Shown here: positions 18,878 to 28,978 of the stretch, piece after piece
How positions within the stretch are numbered: position 1 is the first letter of the stretch
Layout: the number at the start of each line of letters is the position of its first letter
The notes under the pieces: model-generated
Told to the model about the DNA's origin: nothing
What the model saw: the letters and a program-made list of their open reading frames with translations, nothing else
The model's database searches: none
Assembly: GCA_018268955.1 (NCBI GenBank)
Contig: JAFDVO010000031.1
Coordinates: 1 to 35,769, forward strand
From: Acidobacteriota bacterium
Lineage (GTDB): Bacteria > Acidobacteriota > Vicinamibacteria > Vicinamibacterales > CAVVIG01
Direction of reading: 5' to 3'
DNA: 35,769 nucleotides
Position numbers and translations under genes: made by a program

Positions 18878-18928
18878 GTGTGGCTCCGTGTTCCTCTGTG
18901 ACCTCAGTGGTGGAGCCTTGAAACAGGC
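18878..18928. repeat. Right arm of a ~50-bp inverted repeat
   Basis: Near-reverse complement of 16106-16155. It stops only 3 bp from the coaE stop codon (18932-18934), so the bracketed segment of 2.8 kb abuts coaE. Its words (GTGTTCCTCTGTGACCTCAG) resemble short-period spacer repeats, so it may be a dispersed spacer element rather than a transposon end. Confidence 0.75.
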
Positions 18929-18931
18929 TCC

Positions 18932-19540
18932 TTAGTCTGCGCTCCGGGCGAGGTGCAGCAGCTCCGCGAGCACGCCGTCGATCTGCGCGTTGGTTTCCTC
19001 GAAGCTGCCGTCGGTGCGGATTACGTAGTCGGCCCGACGCGCCTTCTCCTCGGCTGGCAGCTGCGCATCAAGCCGCTGCTGCGCGGCCTCGGCGGTGAAA
19101 CCTCGCTCCTGCAAACGGGCGAGCTGCGTAGCCGGCGAACAGGTGGTGGCGACGACCTTCGTGAAGTCGCTCGCGCGCCCCGTTTCGTACAGCAGCGGGA
19201 CGTCGACGACGACCAGCGGGGTGCCGCCGATCCGTTCGAACGCGCGCAGCGCCGCCTCGATGGAACGGTAGACCGCCGGGTGCACGATGGCCTCGAGATC
19301 GCGCCTGGCCGCCGGATCCGCAAAGACGATGGGGCCGAGCTTCTGGCGGTCCACTGCGCCGTCCGCCGCGAGGACGTCGTCGAACCGCTCCGCGATCGCG
19401 GTTGTCGCCTCGGTCCCCGCGGCCATCACGCCGTGCGCGATCTCGTCAGCATCGATGCACGCGACGCCACGCGCCTGGAGCTTCTGCAGGACGTAGCTCT
19501 TGCCAGTGGCGATTCCGCCGGTGAGGGCGATCTTCAGCAT
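18932..19540 (-). CDS. coaE: Dephospho-CoA kinase
   Basis: 202 aa, family length. It phosphorylates the ribose 3'-OH of dephospho-CoA, the last step of coenzyme A synthesis. The Walker A loop GGIATGKS is at 8-15. It is followed by GVACIDADEIAHGVM with the conserved Asp residues, the FADPAARRDLEAIVHP motif, and VVVDVPLLYETG with the lid region after it (VVATTCSPATQLARLQERG). ATG at 19540; the ribosome binding site is weak. It is separated from folD by a repeat-rich spacer of 318 bp, so it probably has its own promoter or depends on read-through. Confidence 0.95.
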   Translation of the reverse strand: MLKIALTGGIATGKSYVLQKLQARGVACIDADEIAHGVMAAGTEATTAIAERFDDVLAADGAVDRQKLGPIVFADPAARRDLEAIVHPAVYRSIEAALRAFERIGGTPLVVVDVPLLYETGRASDFTKVVATTCSPATQLARLQERGFTAEAAQQRLDAQLPAEEKARRADYVIRTDGSFEETNAQIDGVLAELLHLARSAD

Positions 19541-19565
19541 CGATGGTCTTTCGGCGACACGAGCG

Positions 19566-19850
19566 ACGGCCGGGCTGAAGCCCGGCCGCTACGACCCACG
19601 GCCCGGCCGCTACGACTGCGGCCCGGCCCGCTACGAGAACAGTCCCACCTGCCCCACCTGCCTGGCCTGCCCCGCCTGCCCTGCGGCCGGTGACGGCCGG
19701 GCTGAAGCCCGGCCGCTACGACTCACGGCCCGGCCGCTACGACTGTACGGCCCGGCCGCTACGACTGTACGGCCCGGCCGCTACGACTGTACGGCCCGGC
19801 CGCTACGAACACTTGGCCCGGCCGCTACGACTCCTGCCCAGCCCGCGACC
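19566..19850. repeat. GC-rich 22-bp tandem array with palindromes
   Basis: About nine copies of CGGCC(C)GCTACGA. From 19747 three copies stand at an exact 22-bp period (19747, 19769, 19791). Two units (19568-19587 and 19695-19714) carry the perfect hairpin GGCCGGGCTGAAGCCCGGCC. Between them 19643-19683 is a separate 9-bp array (TCCCACCTG, CCCCACCTG, CCTGGCCTG, CCCCGCCTG). It fills the coaE-folD spacer. It is not a CRISPR: there are no unique spacers. REP-like or protein-binding roles are possible. Confidence 0.88.
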
Positions 19851-19858
19851 GTCAAGAA

Positions 19859-20793
<935 letters not shown>

Positions 20794-20794
<1 letters not shown>

Positions 20795-21816
20795 TACGCA
20801 GCAGCCTCCACCTCGAGCCGCCGCAGTGAGTGCGGCCGGCCGAGCACGACCAGTTTGTCTCCGCCACGAATCGCCGTGTCGGGTTCGGGGTTGAAGTCCA
20901 TGTGCCGGTCCTCGCGCTGGATTGCCACGACGATCACGCCGAAGCGCTGCCGCAGGTTCGCATCGAGGAGCGACTTGTTGACGAGCGGGGACCCGGGCTC
21001 GACGGTGATTTCCTCCATCGCGAGCTCGAGGTTGTCCGAGCTCGTCGCCAGCGTCATGAAATCGACGACGGCCGGACGGATCGCGGTCTGCGCCATCTGC
21101 ACCGCACCGATCTGGTACGGCGACACCACGCGGTTTGCGCCGGCCCTCAGCAGCTTCCTCGTCGCATCGTCGCCCTCCGCCCGGCCGACGATGAACAGGT
21201 CCGGCCTGAGCACGCGCGCGCTGAGGACGGTGTAGACGTTCTCGGCATCGGTGCCGACCGCCGCAATCAGCCCACGTGCGCGATCGATGCCGACCCGCTT
21301 GAGAACGTCCTCGTGGCTCGCGTCGGCCTGGACGGCGAGCAGACCGTCCATCATCGCGGCCTGCAACCGCACCGGATCGCGCTCGACGATGACGAAGGGG
21401 ACGTTCTGCTGCCGCAGCTGGTGCGCGATGATGCTGCCGATGCGGCCGTACCCGCAGACGATGAAGTGATCCTGGATGGTGGTGAGCATACGGGCCTGGC
21501 GTCGCTGCTTCAGGCGCTCGTCGAGTCCGCCTTCGACGACGACCGTTGCGAGGAGGGTGAAGACGTAGAGTGCCGCGCCAACACCGCTGAACAGCAGGAG
21601 GACGGTCCAGACCTGTCCGTAGAAGGACAGGTCGTGGATCTCGCGATAGCCGACCGTAGTGATGGTGATCGCGGACATGTAGAACGCGTCCCACGCGCCC
21701 CACCCCTCGATCGCCATGTAGCCGAGCGTGCCTGAGAGCGTCACTGCCGCCAGCAGGGCCACGGCAAACACCGGGCCCTGCGCACGCAGCAGTTTCGGTC
21801 CTTTCTGATCCGGCAC
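20794..21816 (-). CDS. Two-TM potassium channel with RCK (TrkA-N/TrkA-C) domains
   Basis: 340 aa. Membrane helix 1 (about 14-36), a pore helix with filter TTVGYRE (53-59), membrane helix 2 (about 67-93), then a cytoplasmic RCK_N domain with the nucleotide-binding CGYGRIG (121-127) and its acidic VERDP, and an RCK_C domain (about 265-335, ending GGDKLVVLGRPHSL). This is the MthK/Kch-like design: K+ flux gated by ligands on the RCK ring. The filter is unusual in having Arg after GY where GYGD is standard; the TVGY core is intact. It lies 16 bp after the permease gene and is fused by TAATG to folD. Confidence 0.9.
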
Positions 21817-21832
21817 GACGCGGCGACCGTCG

Positions 21833-23317
21833 CTAGGCTTCGGCTTCCAGCCGGCTGTGCCGCTTGCCGTAGCTGAAGTAGAAGACGAGGCCGATCGCGA
21901 GCCAGACGATCAGCCGCAGCCAGTTCGCCCAGCCGAGCCCGTAGATCATCGCGCCGCACACGATGATGCCCATGATCGCCACGAACGGCAGCGCCGGCAC
22001 GACGAAGCCGCGCTCGATGTCCGGCCGGCGCACACGCATGATCCAGACGCCCGCACACACGAGCATGAAGGCGAACAGCGTCCCGATGCTGGTCATCTCG
22101 CCGACGATGTCGCCGGGGATGAAGGCGCCGAACAGGCCGGTCAGCACGAAGAACAGCATGTTCGACTTGTACGGCGTGTGGTAGCGCGGATGGAGTTCCG
22201 AGAAGATCTTCGGGACGAGGCCGTCGTGGCTCATCGAGAAGAACACGCGCGACTGCCCGAGCAGCATCACCAGGATGACCGACGAGAAGCCGGCGAGGAT
22301 GGCGACGGTGACGAACTTCGCCAGCCAGTCGTACCCGTGCATGTACTTGGTGATGGCGTAGGCGACCGACGCTTCCTTGCCGGCCGTCCGGAAGTCCTCC
22401 ACCGTGGCGACGCCGCTCAGCACATGCGCGAAGAGCACGTAGAGCACCGTGCAGACGACCAGCGAGCCGAGGATGCCGATGGGCATGTCGCGCGCCGGGT
22501 CCTTGGCTTCCTGCGCGGCGGTCGAGACGGCATCGAACCCGATGAACGCAAAGAACACGACGCCGGCGGCGCCGAGGATGCCGAGCACGCCTCCGTAGGC
22601 GTGGGTGATCTGGAGGCCGCCCTGCACGACCGTGTAGGTGGAGGGTGGCGGGATGTACGGCGTGTGGTTCGCCGGATTGATGAAGCCCCACCCGATGACA
22701 ATCACGAGGATCACGATCGTGACCTTCGTGATGACGATCAGGTTGTTGACGAAGGCCGATTCATGCGTGCCGCGCGCGAGCAGGAGCGAGAGCAGCAGCA
22801 GGATGAACAGCGCGGGGATGTTCATGATCCCGTGCACGCCGGTCGCTGCCGCCATCTCGAACGGCGAGTGGCTCCATTGGTACGGCACCTCCCACCCGAC
22901 GAAGTTGAGCACCTTGTTGAAGTACTCGCTCCAGGCAATGGCGACAGTGGCGGCGCCGACCGCGTACTCGAGGATGAGGTCCCAGCCGATGATCCACGCC
23001 ACCAGCTCGCCCATGGTCGCGTACGAGTAGGTGTAGGCGCTCCCGGCGATCGGGATCATCGAGGCGAACTCGGCGTAGCAGAGGCCGGCGAACGCGCAGC
23101 CCAGCCCGGCGACGAGGAACGCAATGGTGACCGAAGGGCCCGAGCGTTCGGCAATGGCCGCCGCGGTTCGGACGAACAACCCGGCCCCGATGATGCCGCC
23201 GACCCCGAGCGCGATCAACGCGGACGGGCCAAGCGTCCGCTTCAACTTGATGTCGCCGCCCTCGTGTTCCTTCAGCAGGCGTTCGAGCGACTTCGTCCGG
23301 AACAGTGAACCAGCCAC
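21833..23317 (-). CDS. APC-superfamily amino acid permease
   Basis: 494 aa from GTG at 23317, with GAGGAGGAG 6 nt upstream. A 12-helix inner-membrane transporter. The first helix region has the APC motif GVGGIIGAGLFV (38-49), followed by GPSVTIAFLVAGLGCAFAGLCYAE and PIAGSAYTYSYATMGEL, then FFAFIGFDAVSTAAQEAKDPARDMPIGI, which together are typical of the YfnA/CAT (cationic amino acid transporter) branch. The substrate is probably an amino acid, perhaps cationic or branched, but the sequence does not decide. It heads an apparent operon with the K+ channel and folD. Confidence 0.9.
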   Translation of the reverse strand: MAGSLFRTKSLERLLKEHEGGDIKLKRTLGPSALIALGVGGIIGAGLFVRTAAAIAERSGPSVTIAFLVAGLGCAFAGLCYAEFASMIPIAGSAYTYSYATMGELVAWIIGWDLILEYAVGAATVAIAWSEYFNKVLNFVGWEVPYQWSHSPFEMAAATGVHGIMNIPALFILLLLSLLLARGTHESAFVNNLIVITKVTIVILVIVIGWGFINPANHTPYIPPPSTYTVVQGGLQITHAYGGVLGILGAAGVVFFAFIGFDAVSTAAQEAKDPARDMPIGILGSLVVCTVLYVLFAHVLSGVATVEDFRTAGKEASVAYAITKYMHGYDWLAKFVTVAILAGFSSVILVMLLGQSRVFFSMSHDGLVPKIFSELHPRYHTPYKSNMLFFVLTGLFGAFIPGDIVGEMTSIGTLFAFMLVCAGVWIMRVRRPDIERGFVVPALPFVAIMGIIVCGAMIYGLGWANWLRLIVWLAIGLVFYFSYGKRHSRLEAEA

Positions 23318-23371
23318 CTGGTACTCCTCCTCGTCATCCTCTGGTCTGTGGGCGGGAAAAATCCGTAGCGA

Positions 23372-24007
23372 TTATACGCGTGAGAGTCGGTCGACGAACG
23401 CACGGACGCGGCGTGCAGGATCGCCGCCCGTGAACAGATCGGTGATCACGGCCACCGACGCCGCACCAGCCTCGATCACGGACGGCGCGCGTTCCAGCGT
23501 GATGCCGCCGATGGCGACGACGGGGCGCTCCACCGGCGAGGCCACACCTGATGCCAGGCGCACCATCTCGAGGCCGACAGCGTTGTAGCCCGTGTCCTTG
23601 GTCTGCGTGCCGAAGACCGGCCCGATCGCAACGTAGTCGATCGGTTCCGCCAGCGCCGCGTGCAACTGCTCGGACGTATGCGTGGAGAGCCCGACGATCG
23701 CGTCCGCCCCGACGACGGTGCGGACGTCAGACGGGGCGAGGTCGTCCTGCCCCACGTGAACGCCTGCCGCGCCGGCGAGCCGCGCAACATCGGCCCTGTC
23801 GTTGATGATGATGGTCGCGCGGCAGGAGGCCGCACGCGCCACGAGCGCTTCCGCGAGCGTCAGGAACTCGCGCGACGGCGCGTGCTTGGCGCGGAGCTGG
23901 ATGAGGGTGGCACCGCCGTCCATGCAGGCGGCGCCGAAATCGGGAACGGTCCACCCCTCGCGTGCGCACACGTCGACATCGCAGACGACGTAGAGACGCG
24001 GGAGCAC
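23372..24007 (-). CDS. thiE: Thiamine-phosphate synthase
   Basis: 211 aa from GTG at 24007, 5 bp after the accC stop. It couples HMP-PP with the thiazole phosphate to give thiamine monophosphate. The TIM-barrel motifs are in order: LYVVCD, LIQLRAKHAPSREF, IIINDRADVARLAGAAGVHVGQDDL (pyrimidine/Mg site), GLSTHT, DYVAIGPVFGTQTKDTG and VVAIGGIT, then a final phosphate-binding AASVAVITDLF. Another ThiE-fold protein, TenI, is the main alternative; the complete NDR and GQDDL motifs favour ThiE. No other thi genes are near. It is the end of the accBC transcript. Confidence 0.9.
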   Translation of the reverse strand: MLPRLYVVCDVDVCAREGWTVPDFGAACMDGGATLIQLRAKHAPSREFLTLAEALVARAASCRATIIINDRADVARLAGAAGVHVGQDDLAPSDVRTVVGADAIVGLSTHTSEQLHAALAEPIDYVAIGPVFGTQTKDTGYNAVGLEMVRLASGVASPVERPVVAIGGITLERAPSVIEAGAASVAVITDLFTGGDPARRVRAFVDRLSRV

Positions 24008-24012
24008 CGGGG

Positions 24013-25383
24013 TCAGACCGCCTCGGCGAGGCGACCCGACGGGCGCTGGACGGCGTAGCGCTCCATGAACGACGTGCTGAGGCGGCCGGCGACGAAGTCT
24101 GGATCGCCGAGCACCTTGAGGTGCAGCGGGATGCTCGTCTTGATCCCCTCGATGACCGTCATCTCGAGCGTGCGCTTCATGCGCGCGATCGCCTCGGCGC
24201 GGTCGCGCCCGTGCACGATGATCTTGGCAATCATCGAGTCGTAGTACGGCGTGATGGTGCAGTCGTTGTGCGCGAAGGTCTCGACGCGAACGCCGGGGCC
24301 GCCCGGCACGCTGAACACGCGGATGAGGCCGGGCGAGGGGACGAACGTGTCCGGGTCCTCGGCGTTGATGCGGCACTCGATGGAGTGGCCGGTGAAGGTG
24401 ACGTCGCTCTGGCGGAAGCCGATCTTCTGCCCCGCCGCGATCCGGATCTGCTCCTTCACGATGTCGATGCCGGTGACCATCTCGGTGACCGGGTGCTCGA
24501 CCTGGAGGCGGGTGTTGGCCTCCATGAAGTAGAAGTGCCCCTGCGGGTCCATGAGGAACTCGAAGGTGCCGGCGTTCGTGTACTGCACCGCCTTGGCCGC
24601 GTCGATGACGATGCTGCCCATCTTGCGGCGCATCTTCTCGGTCAGCGCGGGCGACGGCGACTCTTCGATCAGCTTCTGGTGCCGACGCTGGATGGAGCAC
24701 TCGCGCTCGCCGAGGTGCACGACGTTGCCGTGCGTGTCCCCGAGAATCTGGAACTCGATGTGGCGCGGCGATTCGACGTACTTCTCGATGTAGACGTCGC
24801 CAACGCCGAAGGCCGCTTCCGCCTCGCGCTGCGCGGTCTTGACCGCCTGCACCAGTTCGCCGGGTGCGCGGACGACGCGCATACCGCGGCCGCCGCCGCC
24901 GGCAGTGGCCTTCACGATGACCGGGTAGCCGATCTCCTTCGCGATCTTGAGCGCCTTCTCCTCGCTCTCGATCGGGCCGTCGCTGCCCGGCAGGATCGGG
25001 ACGCCCGCCTTCTTCATGACGCGGCGCGCACGCGCCTTGTCGCCCATCAGGCGGATGACGTTCGGGTCCGGGCCGATGAACTTGATGTGGCAGGCCTCGC
25101 AGACCTCCGCGAGGTAGGCGCTCTCCGACAGGAACCCGTAGCCGGGATGGATGGCATCAGCACCGGTGATTTCGGCGGCGCTGATCACGGCCGGCACATT
25201 CAGGTAGCTGTCGGCGCTGCGTGCGGGGCCGATGCAGACGTCCTCGTCGGCGAACCGCACGTGCAGGGAGTTCTCGTCGGCCTCGGAGTAGACGGCGACG
25301 GTCTTGATGCCCAGTTCGCGGCAGGCGTAGATAATGCGCATCGCCACCTCGCCGCGGTTCGCAATCAGGATCTTCTTGAACAT
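24013..25383 (-). CDS. accC: Biotin carboxylase subunit of acetyl-CoA carboxylase
   Basis: 456 aa, normal length. It carboxylates the biotin on AccB using ATP and bicarbonate, the first half-reaction of malonyl-CoA formation. The N-terminal domain starts [15 protein letters not shown]. The ATP-grasp part has the glycine loop [14 protein letters not shown], the [14 protein letters not shown] segment and the active-site [19 protein letters not shown]. It ends with the biotin-carboxylase C domain ([13 protein letters not shown]). Its ATG directly follows the accB stop codon with no gap, so expression is coupled. Confidence 0.96.
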   Translation of the reverse strand: MFKKILIANRGEVAMRIIYACRELGIKTVAVYSEADENSLHVRFADEDVCIGPARSADSYLNVPAVISAAEITGADAIHPGYGFLSESAYLAEVCEACHIKFIGPDPNVIRLMGDKARARRVMKKAGVPILPGSDGPIESEEKALKIAKEIGYPVIVKATAGGGGRGMRVVRAPGELVQAVKTAQREAEAAFGVGDVYIEKYVESPRHIEFQILGDTHGNVVHLGERECSIQRRHQKLIEESPSPALTEKMRRKMGSIVIDAAKAVQYTNAGTFEFLMDPQGHFYFMEANTRLQVEHPVTEMVTGIDIVKEQIRIAAGQKIGFRQSDVTFTGHSIECRINAEDPDTFVPSPGLIRVFSVPGGPGVRVETFAHNDCTITPYYDSMIAKIIVHGRDRAEAIARMKRTLEMTVIEGIKTSIPLHLKVLGDPDFVAGRLSTSFMERYAVQRPSGRLAEAV

Positions 25384-25872
<489 letters not shown>

Positions 25873-25885
25873 GTATTGGGGGGAA

Positions 25886-25914
25886 GTCAGAACGTGGAAG
25901 TCAGATGTCAGATA
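25886..25914. repeat. GTCAGAT heptamer repeat upstream of accB
   Basis: A short run of GTCAGAA, GTCAGAT, GTCAGAT words, 7-bp period with one interruption, fills the spacer between the M24 peptidase and accB. The motif resembles the CAGATTG array at 4920-4970. Confidence 0.55.
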
Positions 25915-25932
25915 GTTGTTCGGGCGCTGCCT

Positions 25933-27072
25933 TCAGACTGCGATCAGTTCGGTCGTCACCTGGGTCAACACGTCAACCCCGAACTCCGTGACCAGCACAT
26001 CGTCTTCGATGCGGACACCACCCCAGCCGGGGAAGTACGCGCCCGGCTCGATCGTGAACACCATCCCGGGCGCAACCGCCTCACGGCTGGCGTCCACCTG
26101 CGCGGTCCGCCGTGAGATCCGCGGCTCCTCGTGCACTTCGAGTCCGAGCCCGTGCCCGGTGCCGTGCCCGAAGGCCGCGCCCATGCCGGCCGCGGCCAGC
26201 ACGTCGCGAGCCGCCGCGTCGATGTCGAACCTCGATGCTCCGGGCCGCGTCGCCTCAACCGCCGCATCGTGCGCCCGACGCACCGCCTCGTACACCTCCC
26301 GGGTGCGCGCGGACACCGGACCGACCACGACCGTTCGTGTGAGGTCAACGCAGTATGAGTCGTACACCCCTCCAAAGTCCAGCACCACGAGGTCACCTTC
26401 GCCTAATGTTCGATCGGTGGCCCTCGCATGCGGCAACGCGGCGTTCGGTCCCGATGCGACGATCGTCTCGAACGCCGGCTTCTCGAATCCGGCGCGCCTG
26501 ATGGTGACGTCGATCTGCAGCGCGAGCTCGCGCTCGCTCATCCCTGCACGCGGCAACCCGAGGACGGTCCGTGTCACGTCCGCGAGCATCTGCCCTGCGG
26601 TCCTGAGGGTGGCCAGCTCGTACTCATCCTTGACGGACCGCGCCACCTCGATTCCGTTCCCGAGTTCCACGAAGGTCGGCACGGGCCCGGGATTGGCGAG
26701 CGTCCGCTCGAGCCAGTGGAACCGCGCGACGGTCAGGTGCGCGGCCTCGTAGCCGACCCGCGTGTATCCGGCCGAGGCGAGCACCGAGGCGAGGGTCGCG
26801 TCGTAGGAGCCCTCCACAACGCAGAGCGAGAAGCCGGGACAGGCGCCGCTCCCCCGCTGCACGTCCTGGACGGCGGTGACGTAGCGCGAATCGGTGATGA
26901 AGGTGACGCGCTCGTGGTCGATCACGACAACCGCGCTGCTGCCGACGAAGTTCGTCAACCAGGTGATGTTCGGTAGCGAGACGATGATGGCTGCCTGCAG
27001 CCCGCGCTCGGTCAACGTCGCGCGAACGGCGGCGTGCCGGCGCTCAAGGATGCTGCCGGGTGCGTGTGGCAT
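25933..27072 (-). CDS. Xaa-Pro peptidase family protein (M24B)
   Basis: 379 aa from ATG at 27072, overlapping the upstream TPR gene by 29 nt. It hydrolyses peptides with a proline at position 2, with a dinuclear metal centre. The N-terminal creatinase-like domain includes VSLPNITWLTNFVGSSAVV. The pita-bread catalytic domain has all five ligands: Asp232 and Asp243 (LDFGGVYDSYCVDLTRT), His307 (GHGTGHGLG), Glu342 (FTIEPG) and Glu356 (RIEDDVLVTE). Both aminopeptidase P and prolidase (PepQ) fit; length and the accB neighbour suggest the short PepQ-like aminopeptidase often linked to accBC. No signal peptide. Confidence 0.92.
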   Translation of the reverse strand: MPHAPGSILERRHAAVRATLTERGLQAAIIVSLPNITWLTNFVGSSAVVVIDHERVTFITDSRYVTAVQDVQRGSGACPGFSLCVVEGSYDATLASVLASAGYTRVGYEAAHLTVARFHWLERTLANPGPVPTFVELGNGIEVARSVKDEYELATLRTAGQMLADVTRTVLGLPRAGMSERELALQIDVTIRRAGFEKPAFETIVASGPNAALPHARATDRTLGEGDLVVLDFGGVYDSYCVDLTRTVVVGPVSARTREVYEAVRRAHDAAVEATRPGASRFDIDAAARDVLAAAGMGAAFGHGTGHGLGLEVHEEPRISRRTAQVDASREAVAPGMVFTIEPGAYFPGWGGVRIEDDVLVTEFGVDVLTQVTTELIAV

Positions 27073-27565
27073 GAATGGCCTCCAGCCAGCGCTCGAGGGC
27101 CGCGACGGTCCGGCGGGCCCGCGCCCGTTCCGCCGCCACGGCATCGACACTCAGCTCGTCGAGGCGCGCGCGCACGTCGCGCACGCTCCGGTCGAGGTCC
27201 GGGTCGTTCGGCGCCAGCCTGCATGCGTTGGTGTAGTACGTGAGGGCGTCGGCGAGCTGTCCCTTGCGGAAGTACGCCTCCGCAAGCGCTCTGGTGGCCG
27301 CGAGGTTCTCCGGCGCGGTCGCGAGGGCAAGCCGCAGTTCGACCACGGCATCGTCCAGCCGACCGAGTGCAAGGAGTGCCCGCCCGAGCGTGACGCGCGC
27401 TGAGAGGTATTCGGGGTGGATGGCGAGGCCCGCCCGGCAGGTGTCCACCGCCTCGGCGTGGTGGCCGGTGCGCCGGTACTCCTCGGCAAGCTGCGCAAAC
27501 GCAATCGACGCAGGATCCTGCTGGACCCTGCGTCGAAGGTCGGCGATGCGGGCGTCGTCCGTCAT
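27044..27565 (-). CDS. TPR-repeat protein
   Basis: 173 aa, no signal peptide or membrane segment. Three or so tetratricopeptide units are visible between residues 17 and 130: AFAQLAEEYRRTGHHAEAVDTC, SARVTLGRALLALGRLDDAVVEL and ATRALAEAYFRKGQLADALTYY. The C-terminal third is a charged helix (VRDVRARLDELSVDAVAAERARARR). It is a protein-interaction scaffold of unknown partner. It starts 27 bp after the pil-linked lipoprotein gene, across a hairpin, and its end overlaps the peptidase gene, so it heads the peptidase-accBC-thiE group. Confidence 0.75.
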   Translation of the reverse strand: MTDDARIADLRRRVQQDPASIAFAQLAEEYRRTGHHAEAVDTCRAGLAIHPEYLSARVTLGRALLALGRLDDAVVELRLALATAPENLAATRALAEAYFRKGQLADALTYYTNACRLAPNDPDLDRSVRDVRARLDELSVDAVAAERARARRTVAALERWLEAIHATRTRQHP

Positions 27566-27571
27566 CCGTGT

Positions 27572-27589
27572 CCGCGCACGATTGTGCGC
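27572..27589. terminator. Hairpin between the pil-linked genes and the TPR gene
   Basis: CGCGCAC (27572-27578) and GTGCGCG (27583-27589) form a perfect 7-bp stem with a GATT loop, 3 nt after the stop codon of the PKD-domain lipoprotein on the - strand. It probably marks the end of the pilus operon. No T-run is present. Confidence 0.45.
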
Positions 27590-27592
27590 GAA

Positions 27593-28336
27593 TCAGGACG
27601 TCACGACAATCGTCTTGAACGTGCTGGCGATCTTCCCGGTGTCGTCCTGCACCCCAAGCACCACGGTGTAGGTGCCGGGGGACACGAAGACATGGGACGC
27701 GTCGGAACCGTGCTCCTCGTTGAGCAGGTTGTCGCCGAAGTTCCAGTAGTAGAGCACGATGCTGCGGCCCGGCGCAGCCTGGCTGCCCGAGGCGTCGAAC
27801 GAGACGAGCTGCCCGACCTTGGCGCTCGTCGTGGAGGCGGCCAGCGCCGCAGACGGGGCACCCGCCACGGCCGTTGGCACCGGCGGGGGCACCACCAGCA
27901 GTTCGACCAGATGAGGCACGGCGCCGGCGTAGTCGGTCCCGACCGGCGTGGCGACCACCGCCACGCGCCGGGATGGCGTGCCCGCGTCGAACGGCGTGAA
28001 CGACGGCATCGTGTACATGACCGTCGCCTTCCCGTCTGAACCGGTGACGACCGTCTGCGCGGACAGCGTGCCGTAGGCAACGTAGGCGTTGCCGACCGCC
28101 GTGTCGAGCCGGAAGGTCTGGTTCGCCTTCGGCGCCCCCGACGCATCGCGCGCCGTGACGACGATGGTGGACTGCTGCAGGCCTCCGGAGAAGAGCGTGT
28201 CAGGCGAGGCAGCCATCGAGACGGAGAGTGCGAACTCCGAGGGACCCGACAGGCCGGGCGCCTCGGTCTGGTGCACGGTGCACCCCGTGGCGACGACGGC
28301 GGCCAGGCAGACGAGCGTGAACGATATGCCCTTCAT
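27593..28336 (-). CDS. Lipoprotein with Big-like and PKD-like domains
   Basis: 247 aa. The signal peptide ends in the lipobox VVATGC (Cys19). Residues about 35-145 look like an immunoglobulin-like bacterial domain (SGGLQQSTIVVTARDASGAPKANQTFRL...SDGKATVMYTMP), the Big_1/invasin type. Residues about 165-247 are a PKD-like domain with GQLVSFDASGSQ, YYWNFGD and SPGTYTVVLGVQDDTG. An extracytoplasmic, outer-membrane-anchored adhesion or structural role is likely. It lies 6 bp after another lipoprotein, at the end of pilMNOPQ, so it may assist the pilus secretin or be displayed with it. No such gene belongs to the classical pil operon. Confidence 0.8.
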   Translation of the reverse strand: MKGISFTLVCLAAVVATGCTVHQTEAPGLSGPSEFALSVSMAASPDTLFSGGLQQSTIVVTARDASGAPKANQTFRLDTAVGNAYVAYGTLSAQTVVTGSDGKATVMYTMPSFTPFDAGTPSRRVAVVATPVGTDYAGAVPHLVELLVVPPPVPTAVAGAPSAALAASTTSAKVGQLVSFDASGSQAAPGRSIVLYYWNFGDNLLNEEHGSDASHVFVSPGTYTVVLGVQDDTGKIASTFKTIVVTS

Positions 28337-28342
28337 GATCCC

Positions 28343-28972
28343 TTACCGATCGGCGAAGTTGCCGAAATCAACCTGGATGCTGCCGGTGACCTGGATTTCG
28401 TTGCCGACCTGGTCCTGGCCGTAGAACGTGACGTCGGCGAGCGTGGTGATGATCTGCGGGTTGGTGATGAGCTGCACCAGCGGCGCTTCCATCTTGGCGA
28501 CGTTCCGCACCAGCTCGAACCCGAGGGTCGCGGTGCCCGAGGCCGGCACCGTGATGGTGGCGGCCCCGTCGAACGCGTACGGCACATCCACGCCCTGCGT
28601 GTTCCGGCCGTCGGCGCGACGGTAGACAACGTGGTAGCGGGTGATCGTCACCTGGTTGTTCGTCGTCGGCGCCGTGGGTGAGCTGGCGGTGCCGATGTCC
28701 TTCATCGCGAGGTGGAAGACGGCCTGGCCCGCATCCGCGTACGTCGTCGGGCAGGGGGTCTTCTCCGAGCAGGGGGCCGGCTTGATGTCGATCCGCTGCA
28801 CGTCGGAGTTCAGGAACGAGAGCGCCTTGCCGTCGGACGCGCCGCCCGGAATGGCGCCGAGCGAGTCCATCACGAGGTAGACCGGAGAGCGGCCGTTGCG
28901 GGCGACGTCTCCGCAACCCACGGTCGCGACGGCGAGGGCCGCCAGAACAATCTGTGTGGTGAAGTGGCGCAT
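28343..28972 (-). CDS. Lipoprotein of unknown function in the pil operon
   Basis: 209 aa. The signal peptide ends in VATVGC (Cys20). The mature part is rich in beta-strand residues, with a CSEKTPCPTT Cys pair (about residues 68-73), TNNQVTITRYHVVYRRADG, PYAFDGAATITVPASGTATLGFELVR and VTFYGQDQVGNEIQVTGSIQVDFGNF at the end. I do not recognise a family. Six bp separate it from pilQ and six from the PKD lipoprotein, so all are one transcript. The size and lipid anchor would fit a pilotin-like or secretin-accessory protein, but this is only inferred from position. Confidence 0.75.
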   Translation of the reverse strand: MRHFTTQIVLAALAVATVGCGDVARNGRSPVYLVMDSLGAIPGGASDGKALSFLNSDVQRIDIKPAPCSEKTPCPTTYADAGQAVFHLAMKDIGTASSPTAPTTNNQVTITRYHVVYRRADGRNTQGVDVPYAFDGAATITVPASGTATLGFELVRNVAKMEAPLVQLITNPQIITTLADVTFYGQDQVGNEIQVTGSIQVDFGNFADR

Positions 28973-28978
28973 GGGCGT

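Noticed and set aside
16106..18928. Intact composite transposon bounded by the 50-bp repeats
   Set aside because: No target duplication outside the arms and no transposase that would recognise them; the arms also resemble spacer repeats.
19566..19850. CRISPR array
   Set aside because: Repeats are contiguous at 22 bp without unique spacers, and no cas genes are present.
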